Source: Bifidobacterium aemilianum (lineage in GTDB: Bacteria > Actinomycetota > Actinomycetes > Actinomycetales > Bifidobacteriaceae). From it: a stretch of DNA of 64,000 nt. Below are positions 18,295-27,871 of the stretch, piece by piece. Each line of letters starts with the position of its first letter. Position 1 is the stretch's first letter. The stretch covers positions 81,592 through 145,591 of the forward strand of contig NZ_PDCG01000005.1 of NCBI RefSeq assembly GCF_003315635.1. The letters are read 5' to 3'. Position numbers and translations under genes: made by a program. The notes under the pieces are model-generated. The model made no database searches. It was not told the origin of the DNA and saw only the letters and a program-made list of their open reading frames with translations.

Positions 18295-18969
18295 CTACCT
18301 CCCCCTGCCCGACAGCGACCGTACCAGACCGGGGCCCAGGTCCTCGGCCACAATACTGAAGATCCTATGATCGCGCCAGGAATCGTTGATATACATGTAT
18401 TTGCGCATGGTTCCCTCAGCATGTGCACCGACCTTCTCCACCACCCGGATGGAGCGGTCGTTCTCCGGCAGTATGGCAATCTCCAACCTATGCAATCCAG
18501 GGCCATCGGGATTGGACAAGGCCCAATCACCCAGGAGGGCCAGAGCTGTGGGAGCGATCGACCGGCCCAGATAGCGCTGGTCCACCCAGTAGCCGACCAT
18601 GCCGGATCGCACGGACCCATAGGAGATGGCCGCCAGGGATATCTGCCCCACCATCCGCATCTGATAGCGAATCATGAAGACCGCACCGGTCCCCTGCCGC
18701 TCATCGCTACGCAGGCGTTGAATCCACTGGTTGTAGCTCAGGCGGGGGCCATGGTTGGGATCGGATGACTGCCAGGGGTCCAGCCATTGCATGTTGGCCC
18801 AGCGCACCTGGTTCCATTCCTCCTGGTCCTCCAATCTGAAGGGGCGCAATTCAATGGGAGGGCAGCCGACTGGGGCCTGAAGGACCGGTATATGAATACT
18901 GGGGTCGGGCCTGTGCGCATCAGTACGGTATGGGGCCAGGGCCTGTCGTAAGGAATGAAATACGGTCAC
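18295..18969 (-). CDS. GNAT N-acetyltransferase, RimJ/RimL-like
   Basis: Cytoplasmic acetyl-CoA-dependent acetyltransferase, possibly acting on a protein N-terminus. The 224-residue product has the RimJ/L layout: an N-terminal strand with IELRPFRLEDQEEW, a central MVGQISLAAISYGSVRSGMVGYWVDQRYLGRSIA acetyl-CoA region, and a C-terminal HRLEIAILPENDRSIRVVEKVG block followed by MYINDSWRDHRIFSIVAED. RimJ is the closest pattern, but the target cannot be told from sequence. Confidence 0.88.
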   Translation of the reverse strand: MTVFHSLRQALAPYRTDAHRPDPSIHIPVLQAPVGCPPIELRPFRLEDQEEWNQVRWANMQWLDPWQSSDPNHGPRLSYNQWIQRLRSDERQGTGAVFMIRYQMRMVGQISLAAISYGSVRSGMVGYWVDQRYLGRSIAPTALALLGDWALSNPDGPGLHRLEIAILPENDRSIRVVEKVGAHAEGTMRKYMYINDSWRDHRIFSIVAEDLGPGLVRSLSGRGR

Positions 18970-19200
18970 GACTCCATTGTGGCACTCCAGCGATGGCAGT
19001 GAGCGACAAATATCGTTCTATGTGAAGGTTTTCCACAAAGAGGCAATCGGCCTGTGCCGGAGGCTGCCATGCGCATTGCCACACCCAGGCTGAACCGGGG
19101 GAACTTCGCATATCGTGAACCATGCGGGCATGGCTGTCACACTGGTGGCTAGAATGTGAACAGTTCAATTGTGATTGTTCCTAATCCTGTGGAGGAAACT

Positions 19201-19404
19201 GTGCCCACTTATCATTACCGTTGCAAGAGCTGTGGTTACGATTTCACCGAGCAGCAGTCCTTTGAAGATGACCCCATTACGGTGTGCCCCCAGTGCGGTC
19301 AGGCCCAGGTGCGCAAGGTCTTTTCGGCGGTTTCCATCGAGTTCAAGGGTCACGGCTTCTACCGGACCGATTCCTCCAGCTCCTCCAGTAAGTCCTCGGA
19401 CTAG
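19201..19404 (+). CDS. FmdB-family zinc-ribbon protein
   Basis: A 67-residue putative regulatory or structural zinc protein. It starts at a GTG at 19201, with a strong GGAGGAAA site just before it, and reads VPTYHYRCKSCGYDF. The two CxxC pairs (CKSC and CPQC) form the zinc ribbon, VRKVFSAVSIEFKGHGFYRTD follows, and the tail is serine-rich. It stands alone on the plus strand with a good terminator after it. Confidence 0.93.
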   Translation: MPTYHYRCKSCGYDFTEQQSFEDDPITVCPQCGQAQVRKVFSAVSIEFKGHGFYRTDSSSSSSKSSD

Positions 19405-19454
19405 CCTGGGATAGGCGACAGTGCCCCTTGCACTGACGCCTCCGTCTGCCTGCC

Positions 19455-19487
19455 AGGACTCTCTCTAAGGAGAGGGTCCTTTGTTGT
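19455..19487 (+). terminator. Terminator of the FmdB-like gene
   Basis: AGGACTCTCTC pairs with GAGAGGGTCCT (one G-T pair) around a TAAG loop, followed by TTTGTTG on the plus strand, 51 bases after the stop codon. Confidence 0.8.
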
Positions 19488-19614
19488 ATCGGCTGAACTG
19501 GGTGCTGCCAGCCCGCATGGCGGCGACACGCCCGGGATCTGGATAAGTGCCAGCCTTCGACCACAGAGGCCCTTCAGCAGTGAATACACCGCAACAACCA
19601 GTGACAATGGCCCC

Positions 19615-20529
19615 ATGGTGCAATCACTTGATAGGCAAGGCCGTCGCCGAAGGTCCACCGGCAGCAATCAGCACAGAGGGCCTGGGCACACTGCCGGCAG
19701 CCGGGGACACCGACTGGAGTCGGTAGCTGTGCTCGGGTTGGGGGCCAGGCGGCGCTTGTGGCTTCTGCTACGGCTGGGAGCCATAGTCTCCCTGTCGCTC
19801 TGCCTCTTCTTCATACTCGAGGCCCTGGCTCCCACCCAGCACGAGCAGGCAGTGGTCGTGGCGGCCAAGACCCTGGCCCAGGGGCAGAGGATTGATAGAA
19901 CCTCCCTCAATCTGACGAGCATCCCGTCCAGCACGGCATTGGTGGGCAGCTTCAGCTCGACAGACCAGATTGAGGGAAAGATAGCGCAGGTGGGTATTGC
20001 CAGGGGGCAGATCATTTTGGCCCCCATGGCGGGGCCGGGGCCGACCTTGCCGATTGGATTCACCATGGTTGAAGCACCCATAGCCGGGTCTGTGGGACAC
20101 CTGCTCCCAGGTGACCGCATCGCTCTGCTGTCCAGCGCGATTTGTTCCCAAGACGGCACACCTGAAACCTCTGGATCCTCAGAGCGGACGGCGGCTAACC
20201 GACTGCTGACGGGTGTGGAATGGAAAAGAGCTTGGTCTGGGCAGAGCCCAATGACTGGCCTGAACATCCCGACCCTAGAAGCGGCCAACCAGCCCTGCAC
20301 CCTGGCCGCCGAAGCCATAGTCATGGAGAAACCGGGAAAGACCGGCAGGGCGGATGCTGCAGCCAGCCTGCTCTGCGCCATGCCTGCCCAGGAGGCGCTG
20401 AAGGTCATTGGCGCCCAGGAAGTGGGAGCCATCGTTGCAGTAAAACTGGATGCGCCTAAAGCCAGCACTGGGAACCAAAGTGGTCTGTTGCCACCAGACG
20501 AGTCGTCGAATCAGCACTCAACCGGATGA
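19615..20529 (+). CDS. SAF-domain (CpaB/RcpC-like) membrane-anchored protein
   Basis: Resembles CpaB/RcpC proteins, which carry an SAF domain and belong to Flp/Tad pilus assembly. No other tad gene is nearby, so the role is open. The 304-residue product has a basic N-terminus, a membrane segment at about 48-70, and an SAF-like region beginning VVVAAKTLAQGQRIDRTSL. A second beta-rich block follows with GFTMVEAPIAGSVGHLLPGDRIALL. Start choice is uncertain: there is no clear ribosome site before the ATG at 19615. It converges on the minus-strand small ORF at 20543. Confidence 0.75.
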   Translation: MVQSLDRQGRRRRSTGSNQHRGPGHTAGSRGHRLESVAVLGLGARRRLWLLLRLGAIVSLSLCLFFILEALAPTQHEQAVVVAAKTLAQGQRIDRTSLNLTSIPSSTALVGSFSSTDQIEGKIAQVGIARGQIILAPMAGPGPTLPIGFTMVEAPIAGSVGHLLPGDRIALLSSAICSQDGTPETSGSSERTAANRLLTGVEWKRAWSGQSPMTGLNIPTLEAANQPCTLAAEAIVMEKPGKTGRADAAASLLCAMPAQEALKVIGAQEVGAIVAVKLDAPKASTGNQSGLLPPDESSNQHSTG

Positions 20530-20542
20530 GGTGCCGGACTAG

Positions 20543-20743
20543 TCAGCGGCTGTCCTTGAAAATTCCCCAGTGGGGTGGCAACTCGCCGAGGATCCGCTGG
20601 TCATCGTCACGGCTGCGCTGCTGGTCTGTCTGCATGTCCCCAGGCTCCAGCTTCACGCCGTCAGGGTCGAAGAGCTCACTGCCCTGCCTCACCACCCGCT
20701 TATGACCCCGCGGCGTGCGGCGTGCGGGGTCATAAGCAGTCAC
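20543..20743 (-). CDS. Small basic/acidic protein, third gene of the FHA operon
   Basis: Function unknown. The 66-residue protein starts at a GTG whose last two bases belong to the stop codon of the preceding gene (GTGA overlap). That coupling is the main reason for believing it. The sequence is hydrophilic with an Arg-rich start (ARRTPRGHKRVVRQG), then FDPDGVKLEPGD and a C-terminal GELPPHWGIF. There are no cysteines, signal or membrane segment. A 10-base inverted repeat lies in its first codons (20702-20733). Confidence 0.6.
   Translation of the reverse strand: MTAYDPARRTPRGHKRVVRQGSELFDPDGVKLEPGDMQTDQQRSRDDDQRILGELPPHWGIFKDSR
20702..20733. repeat. Inverted repeat in the start of the small ORF
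   Basis: ATGACCCCGC and GCGGGGTCAT are perfect 10-base complements around a 12-base spacer. The resulting GC-rich hairpin would form in the mRNA just after the small ORF's start codon and could limit translation or transcription past this point. Confidence 0.5.
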
Positions 20744-23700
20744 TGGACCTCCCGGTAGATCTCCCCGATACGCTCAACCAAGCGGTCGACCTCCTTGTCC
20801 GGGTTCACGAAGGCTCCCACGCTCCAGACTGTCATGACCGACCAGCCCAGGTCCCGCAAGTCCTGGAAGAGGAGGCGGTGGCGTCGACGGGTGGACTGAA
20901 TGCTCATGAACTGGGCATCATCGGTCAGGACGGCCAAGGCAAATGGCTTGCCGGTCAACCCGACCACCAGTGGGATCTTCATGCCGCCATCGTAGCCGTA
21001 GTCAACAGCCACATTAAGGCCACGTGCCCTGATGCGATTGGCCAGGTCATTGAAGAGCACATTCTCGGATGTGGTCTGAGCCAGGGGTCTTGAAGGATGC
21101 TCATCCAGCTGCTGCGCCCAAGCCAGCATGGTCTTCAGCAGCTTGGGGCCAGGCTGGTGGAGCCTGTCGTCCTCAAGGTCCTCGGCCTTGAAGGCGGAGA
21201 CGATGTCCAGATTATGGTTGGCCAGCGCCAAGGCATCAAGAAGTTTGCCCTTACCGCCATCGCCCTCAAGGGCTCCGAACTGCTGGAGGAGCCTGCCATG
21301 AGCGGTCTTGGCATAGCACAGGGAGAGAATGACATCTTCGGCCTTGGCCCCTGCCACCTCATTGATGCCGACCAGGCGAACATGGCGCAGGAAGCGTCCA
21401 ATGGTCTTGTTCTTGTAAGCCAGGGATTTTAGTTCTATACCCAAGCGGCTGCGGAAGACCGATGTCAGAGTGACCACGGACAGGGTGTAGTCGGCAGGCA
21501 CGATGGTGAAGCTGGCCGCCCGCTGCTCGATGAGACGGATGACCTGGTCGATCTCCTGCTGGCTGCTTTCCACCAGTCCGGTCTCGATGACCGGCACCCC
21601 GGTGGCCTCCACCGGGTGGAAGCGGACAAGCCCCTGGAGGCTTTCGGTTGCGGTGCCGAAGCTTAGTTCACCATAGCCCTCCTCTTCCAGGAAACTGGCC
21701 AACTGCTGGGAGCGGCGCGCTGCCTTCTCGTGCACCGAAATGCTGGGCAGCAGATCGATCAGCGCCTTGAGGCTGTCAGAGGTCACCGTATTGCGGTGGG
21801 CCAGGACCACCACCTGCCGGGCCCGGCTGACAATCGAGAGCAGCTGAATGGCCGGCATGTGGGCACCGGCGTCGATGATGGCCACATCGGCCATGTAGCC
21901 GGGGTCGCTCAGGGAGGCCAAGGCTGAAGGTGTGCCCAACATAATGGGCTTGGCGGCAGCCAGAATCTCGCCGTGTTCCCTCCAGATACTCCCCATGGAG
22001 ACCGCCTGGTTGGAGCCTGCCAGAGCGGTGTGCAGCTGGTTGGCCTCCTGGGTGCGGGAGAACAGCAGGTCGCACAGGCGCTTCATGGACTCCTGGGCGA
22101 CCATGGGCCCTATGGAACTCACATGCTCCACATCAACCTGGGCAAATCGTTCCGAAGCCGACTGCAGGGCTGAGCCGTCCTGGTTGGAGATGATGGCCGA
22201 GGACTTGACGATATCCTCAAAGACCGTGGTCCACCAGGAGAGGAGCAGCTCCCCCTCCAGATCGTCAACCCCGACCTGGCGGGTATGGAGGTCATCGACC
22301 AGCTCGTTCAGGCCGATCCGCTGGAACTCCCGTTCCAGTTGGCAACGACCCGGGAGGGTGTCCAAGGCCAGACGGTCCTCGAAGAGAGCCTTGAGTCGAG
22401 TCTCGACCTCGTTGAAATCATGGGTCTCCAGATTGCCGCCCTGGGCGGTGGTGGCCAGCACGGTGTCCAAGGCCATCATGTCACGGCTGAGCCGGTCCTG
22501 GGTCTCGATGATGGCATCCAATTTGGCGGGCAGCACAGGCCAGCCACCGTGGGGCACGAAGACCCTCCACTGCTCCGCCTGCTTGGCGACCACCTTCAAA
22601 GCCTCATGCAGGCTCTCCACCTGGGTTCCCACCCGCAGTAGGCCCTTGGCCTCCTTGATGTGCCGCCGGCGTTCCCAGAATCCCATGGACGAACCCTCGG
22701 CCTTGCGCTCGGCCTTGGGTTTGCTGGCCTCGATCATAGCGTCGATGTCACGTTCGAAGATCTCTGGCTGGAAGACGTCAAGGACACGGCGCAGGTTCTT
22801 CAACACCGTTACCTGCCGGCCCCATTCCTGGGCTGTCGTCGGGATGGGGAACCCGCAGGTCTGGACGGTCGAGGCTACCTGCTCACGAGTGGCCGGCAGT
22901 TCCTTTTGTAGGAGGTTGACCACCCGCTGGTAGGCGGATACCGCGTCCTCCTCCGAGTAGAGGGACGCCTTGTACCAGGCCGCGTCGTCGGGCCCGATGG
23001 TGAACTCGCCCAGCTTGCCCGCTTCGACCAGCTTGGCCGTCCAATCCTCCATATGCCCGTTCAGGGACCTGGCCGTGGTTCTACTCATGCGAACATGGGT
23101 GGCCGGATGGGTGGGCAGGGCGGCTATGGTGGCCAGGTTCTGAATAGTCTGGAAGGCCGAGACGCCCCACTCCTCATTGACCCCGTGCAAATCAGCCAGG
23201 TATCGGGTCAGGCGTGAGCGGACACCTACCAGCTCATCGGCCAACTGGTTGAAGTGAGAGGCGGCGGCACCGGGTTGGAAGGCAACGGCCCTGATGAGCC
23301 GGCGGTCAAGGTTCTTGTTGGCCTGCTCGTCGGCCAGGTCCAGCATGAGGTCTTCCATGCCACTGGCCTTCACCGTCTTGCGGAAGCGCCGCTTTTGCTC
23401 GGCCACACAGGGCACATAGAGCACTGAGCGGCCTGCACTCAGACAACCAGCGGCTATGGATGCAGCCTGAACAGCGGTATCATCCCCGGCGGAGCTGTCC
23501 ACGAAGATGGACCGGCCGGACGCTGCCATATTGGCCGCATAGCGTACGGAATTGTCCACGTCGCCAATCTGCGTCTCGGTATGGGGGTCAACATCAAAAG
23601 GGCTGTATGCCGGCAGGCTGGTCTCCCGAAGGGCCGAGATGGCCTGCTCGTCTCCGGCCAGGGCATCGAGCAGCTGGTTTCCGCTGGGGCCCTGCTGGAG

Positions 23701-24381
23701 GAGATCTATGATGCGCTGGCTCTCCAGCAGCATCTGCGAGGAGGGGTCCATGAAGCAGCCCAGGATGATATCCCGTTCGATGTCGAAGTCAGGGAAGGCC
23801 ACCACGGCCTGGGTGGCAATGGCGGCGAAGACAGCCGAGGTCTCCGGGGTGCCGTTCTCGTAGTGGGAGCCGTCGAAGAGGTCGCGCTCATCCAGATCCA
23901 CACCCTGCTCGGCCATGGCGGAGACAAAGGATGGATTCAGACGCACGTGGCCGGTGAACCGGATGCTGGCGTCGGTCTCTTTGGCACCCTTGTGTCGATT
24001 GACCTCCGATGGGTAGAGCAGTACAGGAACGGAGTTGCCCTTCCATGTGGCCACACCGACCACCAGGGAAAGTTCAGCCACCCCGCTGATGCGGCTCTTG
24101 CTGGCCTGGTCCTCCAGGACACGCTCCAGGCGGCGTCCGGCCGCACGCAGCATGCCGGTGTCGCGGAAGAGCGCCTCCAAGGCGACCTGGCCGCTGGCGA
24201 AAAGTTGGGCGATGCCCGAGGGATGGGCATGGGTCAGGTCCAGTTGGGCCACCAGCTGGGAGACATCCTCCAGGGGTGAAGGATTGAGCTGGCTGCGATA
24301 GTCCCTGCGCCATTGACGAATGCGATCCAGCCCGGTCTTGTCTTGCGTGGAATCATTCGTGCCTGCCATTGCTCGGCTCAC
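20740..24381 (-). CDS. Large degenerate superfamily I helicase/Vsr-like nuclease protein
   Basis: The 1213-residue layout matches actinobacterial DUF4011-type helicases with a C-terminal Vsr-like nuclease, but the catalytic motifs look ruined. The P-loop position (about 293-303) reads FVDSSAGDDTA, without the GK[ST] lysine. The Walker B position reads VAIIDAGAHMPA instead of a DEAH/DEAQ-type box. In the C-terminal 90 residues the helix pattern STRRRHRLLFQDLRDLGW and the ending WSVGAFVNPDKEVDRL are kept, while the usual Glu-Cys-Asp-Gly metal site is replaced by LAVLTDDAQ. Helical, coiled-coil-like stretches fill the middle. It is coupled by GTGA overlaps to the FHA gene upstream and the small ORF downstream. 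The start is GTG 24381 or ATG 24369. The family assignment is from memory of motif layout and is moderately sure. Confidence 0.7.
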   Translation of the reverse strand: MSRAMAGTNDSTQDKTGLDRIRQWRRDYRSQLNPSPLEDVSQLVAQLDLTHAHPSGIAQLFASGQVALEALFRDTGMLRAAGRRLERVLEDQASKSRISGVAELSLVVGVATWKGNSVPVLLYPSEVNRHKGAKETDASIRFTGHVRLNPSFVSAMAEQGVDLDERDLFDGSHYENGTPETSAVFAAIATQAVVAFPDFDIERDIILGCFMDPSSQMLLESQRIIDLLQQGPSGNQLLDALAGDEQAISALRETSLPAYSPFDVDPHTETQIGDVDNSVRYAANMAASGRSIFVDSSAGDDTAVQAASIAAGCLSAGRSVLYVPCVAEQKRRFRKTVKASGMEDLMLDLADEQANKNLDRRLIRAVAFQPGAAASHFNQLADELVGVRSRLTRYLADLHGVNEEWGVSAFQTIQNLATIAALPTHPATHVRMSRTTARSLNGHMEDWTAKLVEAGKLGEFTIGPDDAAWYKASLYSEEDAVSAYQRVVNLLQKELPATREQVASTVQTCGFPIPTTAQEWGRQVTVLKNLRRVLDVFQPEIFERDIDAMIEASKPKAERKAEGSSMGFWERRRHIKEAKGLLRVGTQVESLHEALKVVAKQAEQWRVFVPHGGWPVLPAKLDAIIETQDRLSRDMMALDTVLATTAQGGNLETHDFNEVETRLKALFEDRLALDTLPGRCQLEREFQRIGLNELVDDLHTRQVGVDDLEGELLLSWWTTVFEDIVKSSAIISNQDGSALQSASERFAQVDVEHVSSIGPMVAQESMKRLCDLLFSRTQEANQLHTALAGSNQAVSMGSIWREHGEILAAAKPIMLGTPSALASLSDPGYMADVAIIDAGAHMPAIQLLSIVSRARQVVVLAHRNTVTSDSLKALIDLLPSISVHEKAARRSQQLASFLEEEGYGELSFGTATESLQGLVRFHPVEATGVPVIETGLVESSQQEIDQVIRLIEQRAASFTIVPADYTLSVVTLTSVFRSRLGIELKSLAYKNKTIGRFLRHVRLVGINEVAGAKAEDVILSLCYAKTAHGRLLQQFGALEGDGGKGKLLDALALANHNLDIVSAFKAEDLEDDRLHQPGPKLLKTMLAWAQQLDEHPSRPLAQTTSENVLFNDLANRIRARGLNVAVDYGYDGGMKIPLVVGLTGKPFALAVLTDDAQFMSIQSTRRRHRLLFQDLRDLGWSVMTVWSVGAFVNPDKEVDRLVERIGEIYREVQ

Positions 24382-25778
24382 TTCCCTACCGCCTTGCGGT
24401 ATTCCTCGTATCCTGCGTTCTTGGAGAGCGCGGCGTCAATATCCTCGTTGCCCTGGGCGGACAACCATGCGTACAGATCGTCATACAGGCTCGGGTTCAT
24501 GGCCAGGAACGGAAGGAGCTCCTGGTGCTGGGCCATGGCGAATTGGTCAGCGAAATCAGTGCTTTTCCTGGCCTGGTCATCAGTGAATCCGTCGACCTCG
24601 ACCTGTTCCCGGTGCTGGTCGAAGTCACCTCGGGAGACACGCTCAAAGACCGAACCAGCCTCGAAGACCGGCTGGTAGTCCTGGGCGAGGCCTGATGATC
24701 CCCCGATGCTACCCGTCTGACTGCTTGTCTCGGCAGCACCCAGATCTGCTTCCGGCAGGTCCGACTGAGCATTGCCATACTCCTCCAGCTTCTGTGGAAG
24801 AGGCATGGACACCGGCACCGCGGCCCTGCCGGGCTCCTGAGGGGCAGGCTGCTGGACGGGCGGGCTCGCGACCCCCTGCGAGGCATCGGCGCCGGTATCA
24901 ACAGTGCCGGTGCCTACAGTGGGGTTAGCCTCAGCGGCTGTACCACCCATGGCCTGCCTATCAGCGGTTTGGGGCGGGGTGGTCTCGCCACCCGACTCAA
25001 CGCCTCCGTTCAGGGCATCACGGAACAGATCCCTGGGCTCAGCCTCCTCCAAGCGGTCGGGCTGAACGATGTTCAAGGATATGCTCTCCACAGGGTGCTG
25101 GCTGCTCTCACTGGCTTCCTGCTCGACCTGGCCTGAATCAGGGGTCAGCAAAGACTGCCCGGCCTGCTTCTGCTCGCCGGCAGCGGGCGTCTGATCAGCA
25201 GGAGCTCCCACGACAGAGGAAGCACCTGGGGCCGGCTGCAGACCCTTGATCCGCTCGGAGACGTTTCTGGCGTCGAAGACTGTGGTGGGCTCACCCGCAC
25301 GGAGGTCAAGAATGTCATCGACAGACATCTCTCCCAACTCCGGCTCCTGCTTACCGCCCCTGGCAGCGTAGGTAAAGAGGTCGGAGACTTCCCGGCGGAT
25401 CCCGTGCTCGGGCTCCTCGACCCTGATGAAATCGACCGGCACATCACCGAATTGGATGCGGGCGGGCGAACCCGGCAGGGAGACCTCATCTCCTGGTTTG
25501 AGCCGTAGCAGACCGCCATCGGGACGGACCAGATAGGAGCCATTGGTCGAGTTCAGATCGACGATGGAGGCAAGGCCCTGGTCATTCACCCTGAACCGTG
25601 CATGCTTCTTGGACATGGAACGGGTCTTGTCCACAATCTCCATTCTGGGAACCCCATCGCCCGCCAGAGGACGAATGGGCTTGCGCCCGATTTCCAGACT
25701 CATGCCCGGCCTGACACTCATCTGCTCAGCGTTGTTGACCTTGATGATCCAACGCTGTTCAGCACGCTCTTCCGCCAC
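24378..25778 (-). CDS. FHA-domain protein with long disordered region
   Basis: A cytoplasmic phosphothreonine-binding protein is likely. The N-terminal FHA domain (about residues 10-100) has its key residues in place: GR at 31-32, SKKH at 56-59 and NSTNG at 76-80. About 270 low-complexity residues rich in Pro, Gln, Gly and Ala follow. A short conserved-looking helical C-terminus starts around FADQFAMAQHQELLPFLAMN and ends AGYEEYRKAVGK. It starts at a GTG with GGGAGG 8 bases upstream. The stop overlaps the next gene's start, so it is the first gene of a three-gene operon. FHA proteins usually read Ser/Thr kinase signals, so a link to kinase control is inferred. Confidence 0.88.
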   Translation of the reverse strand: MAEERAEQRWIIKVNNAEQMSVRPGMSLEIGRKPIRPLAGDGVPRMEIVDKTRSMSKKHARFRVNDQGLASIVDLNSTNGSYLVRPDGGLLRLKPGDEVSLPGSPARIQFGDVPVDFIRVEEPEHGIRREVSDLFTYAARGGKQEPELGEMSVDDILDLRAGEPTTVFDARNVSERIKGLQPAPGASSVVGAPADQTPAAGEQKQAGQSLLTPDSGQVEQEASESSQHPVESISLNIVQPDRLEEAEPRDLFRDALNGGVESGGETTPPQTADRQAMGGTAAEANPTVGTGTVDTGADASQGVASPPVQQPAPQEPGRAAVPVSMPLPQKLEEYGNAQSDLPEADLGAAETSSQTGSIGGSSGLAQDYQPVFEAGSVFERVSRGDFDQHREQVEVDGFTDDQARKSTDFADQFAMAQHQELLPFLAMNPSLYDDLYAWLSAQGNEDIDAALSKNAGYEEYRKAVGK

Positions 25779-26003
25779 CGCCTGGCCTCCCTCTTAGTAC
25801 TTACGACAGTCTAACTGATATTGTGTCATGCTTTACTGTTCAATGGGCCATCTTTCAAGCCTTTTAACAAGTTTCGCGCATTTTCATGGCTTCCGGGCCT
25901 GGGACCCGCGGCTCAGGCCACCTGTTCATATACAAGCAATCCGATACCCCTGGCAGCTCTTTGAGATACGCGGGGCATCGGATTGTCGCAGGAGCCAACA
26001 GGG

Positions 26004-27683
26004 CTAGTCGCCAGCCTGGTCCTGAGCTGTGGCATGGGTTTCCTCCAAGGCTCCGGCATCGTAGGATTGTTCCGAATCAAGGAAGGCGGACCCTACCGGC
26101 ACACCTCCTGTCGCCTGGGGCAGCCCTGTCTTCTGGTGGCTTGGCCCCGGTTCTGCGATTCCCTTGTTTGCCGACTCAACTTTTCTATTGCGATCGTAGG
26201 GAAGCTTGCCCTTGTTCGGATCTGCCACCATGCCATTGAAATGACAGGGGAAGAGGGAGCGTTTCCGGGTCACCGTCACCGCGACCATGCCGACCGACAG
26301 AAGCAGCAGTCCCAGTTTCAGTCCTTGGAGAACACCGTCACCGTCGGACTGGTCCGGGTAGGGAATGGGGTGGGGCATGGATTCGCGTGTGCCGGTCAGG
26401 ACCAGCCGCTGGGTGTTGACACCGTATGGCGTGCAGGTCATGAGCGTGACCAGGTCCTGGCCTGGAACCACCTTGTAGAGATGGGTGTCCTCTGGGTCAA
26501 TCACGTTGATGGCGGTTATGCGGTAGCCCATGGTCCGCCCCAGGCTGTCTAGGTAGAACACATCTCCGACCTTGAGCTCATCCAAACGGGTGAACAAGAG
26601 GGAGTCCGGGAGGCCTCGGTGGCCGGACAGAACCGCATTGGTGGATTTACCGCCTACCGGCAGACTCGTTCCATAGAGATGGCCGGCACCTCGAGCCAAG
26701 GATTCGTCGGAGGTTCCATGGAAAACAGGCAGCTTGACGGAAACCTTGGGGATCCTGACGATACCCATGATGCCGCCACCCACGTCCAGCAGGGAACGGT
26801 AGTCGGTGTCCTTCTGGGACACACTCTTGCCTTTGCTTCCCTCAGGACTGAACGGATCAATGGCCTCACCCATGGACCCCTGGCCGGAGTCAGCCAATTT
26901 GCGGTTGTATGCATTGACCTTGGTGAGCTCTTCTTTGGTCTTCTTGTTGGGCCACTTAGCCACCCTTGCGGCGGCGGCCTCCGCCTCGACGGCGGTCTTG
27001 CGAGCGTTCACGTATTGCACGGCGGGAATCCACAGGATGGATGACACGGCGACAAGAATGCAGATAAGGATGGCCAGACGCAGGACAAGATCCACCCGCC
27101 GGTCTCTGATCCTTCGGGAATCAGGGGTGTCATCAGTGACGACCGTGGTGAAATCCGCCGTAAGAAGCCTGCTCATGTCTGCTCTGGCATCGCCGTCGCC
27201 CTTACTGGACCTACGACGCCGTCTGCGCTTTGCCTTGTTGTCGGCTCTGGCCTTTTCCTTGGCGTCTACCCGGCCGCGGACCCTGACAGCCCTTCCGGAC
27301 TCAGGCTCAGACGACTCATCATCAACCGCTCCGCCAGCTGGGCCATCACTGGTCTCAGCAGCCTCTTCCACTACAGAGGAGGCCCACGTCAAGGCTTGCG
27401 GGTTGGCAGATGATTCGGGCACAGCGGTTGAACGCGTGGTATCCGCGGGTGAACCATCAGTGGCGGAAGCTGAAACCCAACCAGGTTCGTCCTGTTTCCT
27501 TGGGGCAGCAAACTGGCTTGATAGCTCTTCACGCGCAGGGTCGTGGGAGCCGATGGCACCATCGAACCCACCGGCCTGAACGGCCTCAGGCCCATCGCCT
27601 GCTTTCTTATTTGCTCCCAATCCTTCAGGATTGTTGAGACCATCGCTCACAGTCACGTCGTCCAATCTTCGGTCCATTACCAA
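26004..27683 (-). CDS. Class C (pilin-polymerising) sortase with long cytoplasmic N-terminus
   Basis: Membrane transpeptidase that links pilins covalently. The core has the class C pattern: a membrane segment at about 199-222, the lid/catalytic domain with SGHRG (His355), TLMTCTPYG (Cys417) and Arg426, and a second membrane segment at about 455-475. The family is usually 300-400 residues; this one is 559. The extra is an N-terminal cytoplasmic region of about 195 residues that is acidic, then strongly basic (KRRRRRRSSKGDG), plus an 85-residue tail. It lies 188 bases after the pilin gene on the same strand. An in-frame ATG at codon 3 is also possible. Confidence 0.93.
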   Translation of the reverse strand: MVMDRRLDDVTVSDGLNNPEGLGANKKAGDGPEAVQAGGFDGAIGSHDPAREELSSQFAAPRKQDEPGWVSASATDGSPADTTRSTAVPESSANPQALTWASSVVEEAAETSDGPAGGAVDDESSEPESGRAVRVRGRVDAKEKARADNKAKRRRRRRSSKGDGDARADMSRLLTADFTTVVTDDTPDSRRIRDRRVDLVLRLAILICILVAVSSILWIPAVQYVNARKTAVEAEAAAARVAKWPNKKTKEELTKVNAYNRKLADSGQGSMGEAIDPFSPEGSKGKSVSQKDTDYRSLLDVGGGIMGIVRIPKVSVKLPVFHGTSDESLARGAGHLYGTSLPVGGKSTNAVLSGHRGLPDSLLFTRLDELKVGDVFYLDSLGRTMGYRITAINVIDPEDTHLYKVVPGQDLVTLMTCTPYGVNTQRLVLTGTRESMPHPIPYPDQSDGDGVLQGLKLGLLLLSVGMVAVTVTRKRSLFPCHFNGMVADPNKGKLPYDRNRKVESANKGIAEPGPSHQKTGLPQATGGVPVGSAFLDSEQSYDAGALEETHATAQDQAGD

Positions 27684-27871
27684 TGGTTAATAGATTCAGT
27701 CCCACCGGACTCCCCCACCACAGCGCCATCAATGCGCATCTACATTCAGTCCCGCCCAGTCTACCTGGCCCACTATATGCCGAACCGTTCTGGCTGCCAG
27801 CGGGAGGACAGGGTGGTGACATAGGAAGACCCGGTCGCCGCCAGAGCGATAACCGGGCCCAACCCATGACC

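Noticed and set aside
21932..22933. A 333-codon plus-strand frame within the 1213-residue gene
   Set aside because: Shadow of the larger minus-strand gene, with no family features.
20740..25778. Antiphage defence system reading of the FHA/helicase-like operon
   Set aside because: Helicase-nuclease layout hints at defence, but the catalytic motifs are missing and no methylase, toxin or mobile element is nearby, so I do not claim it.
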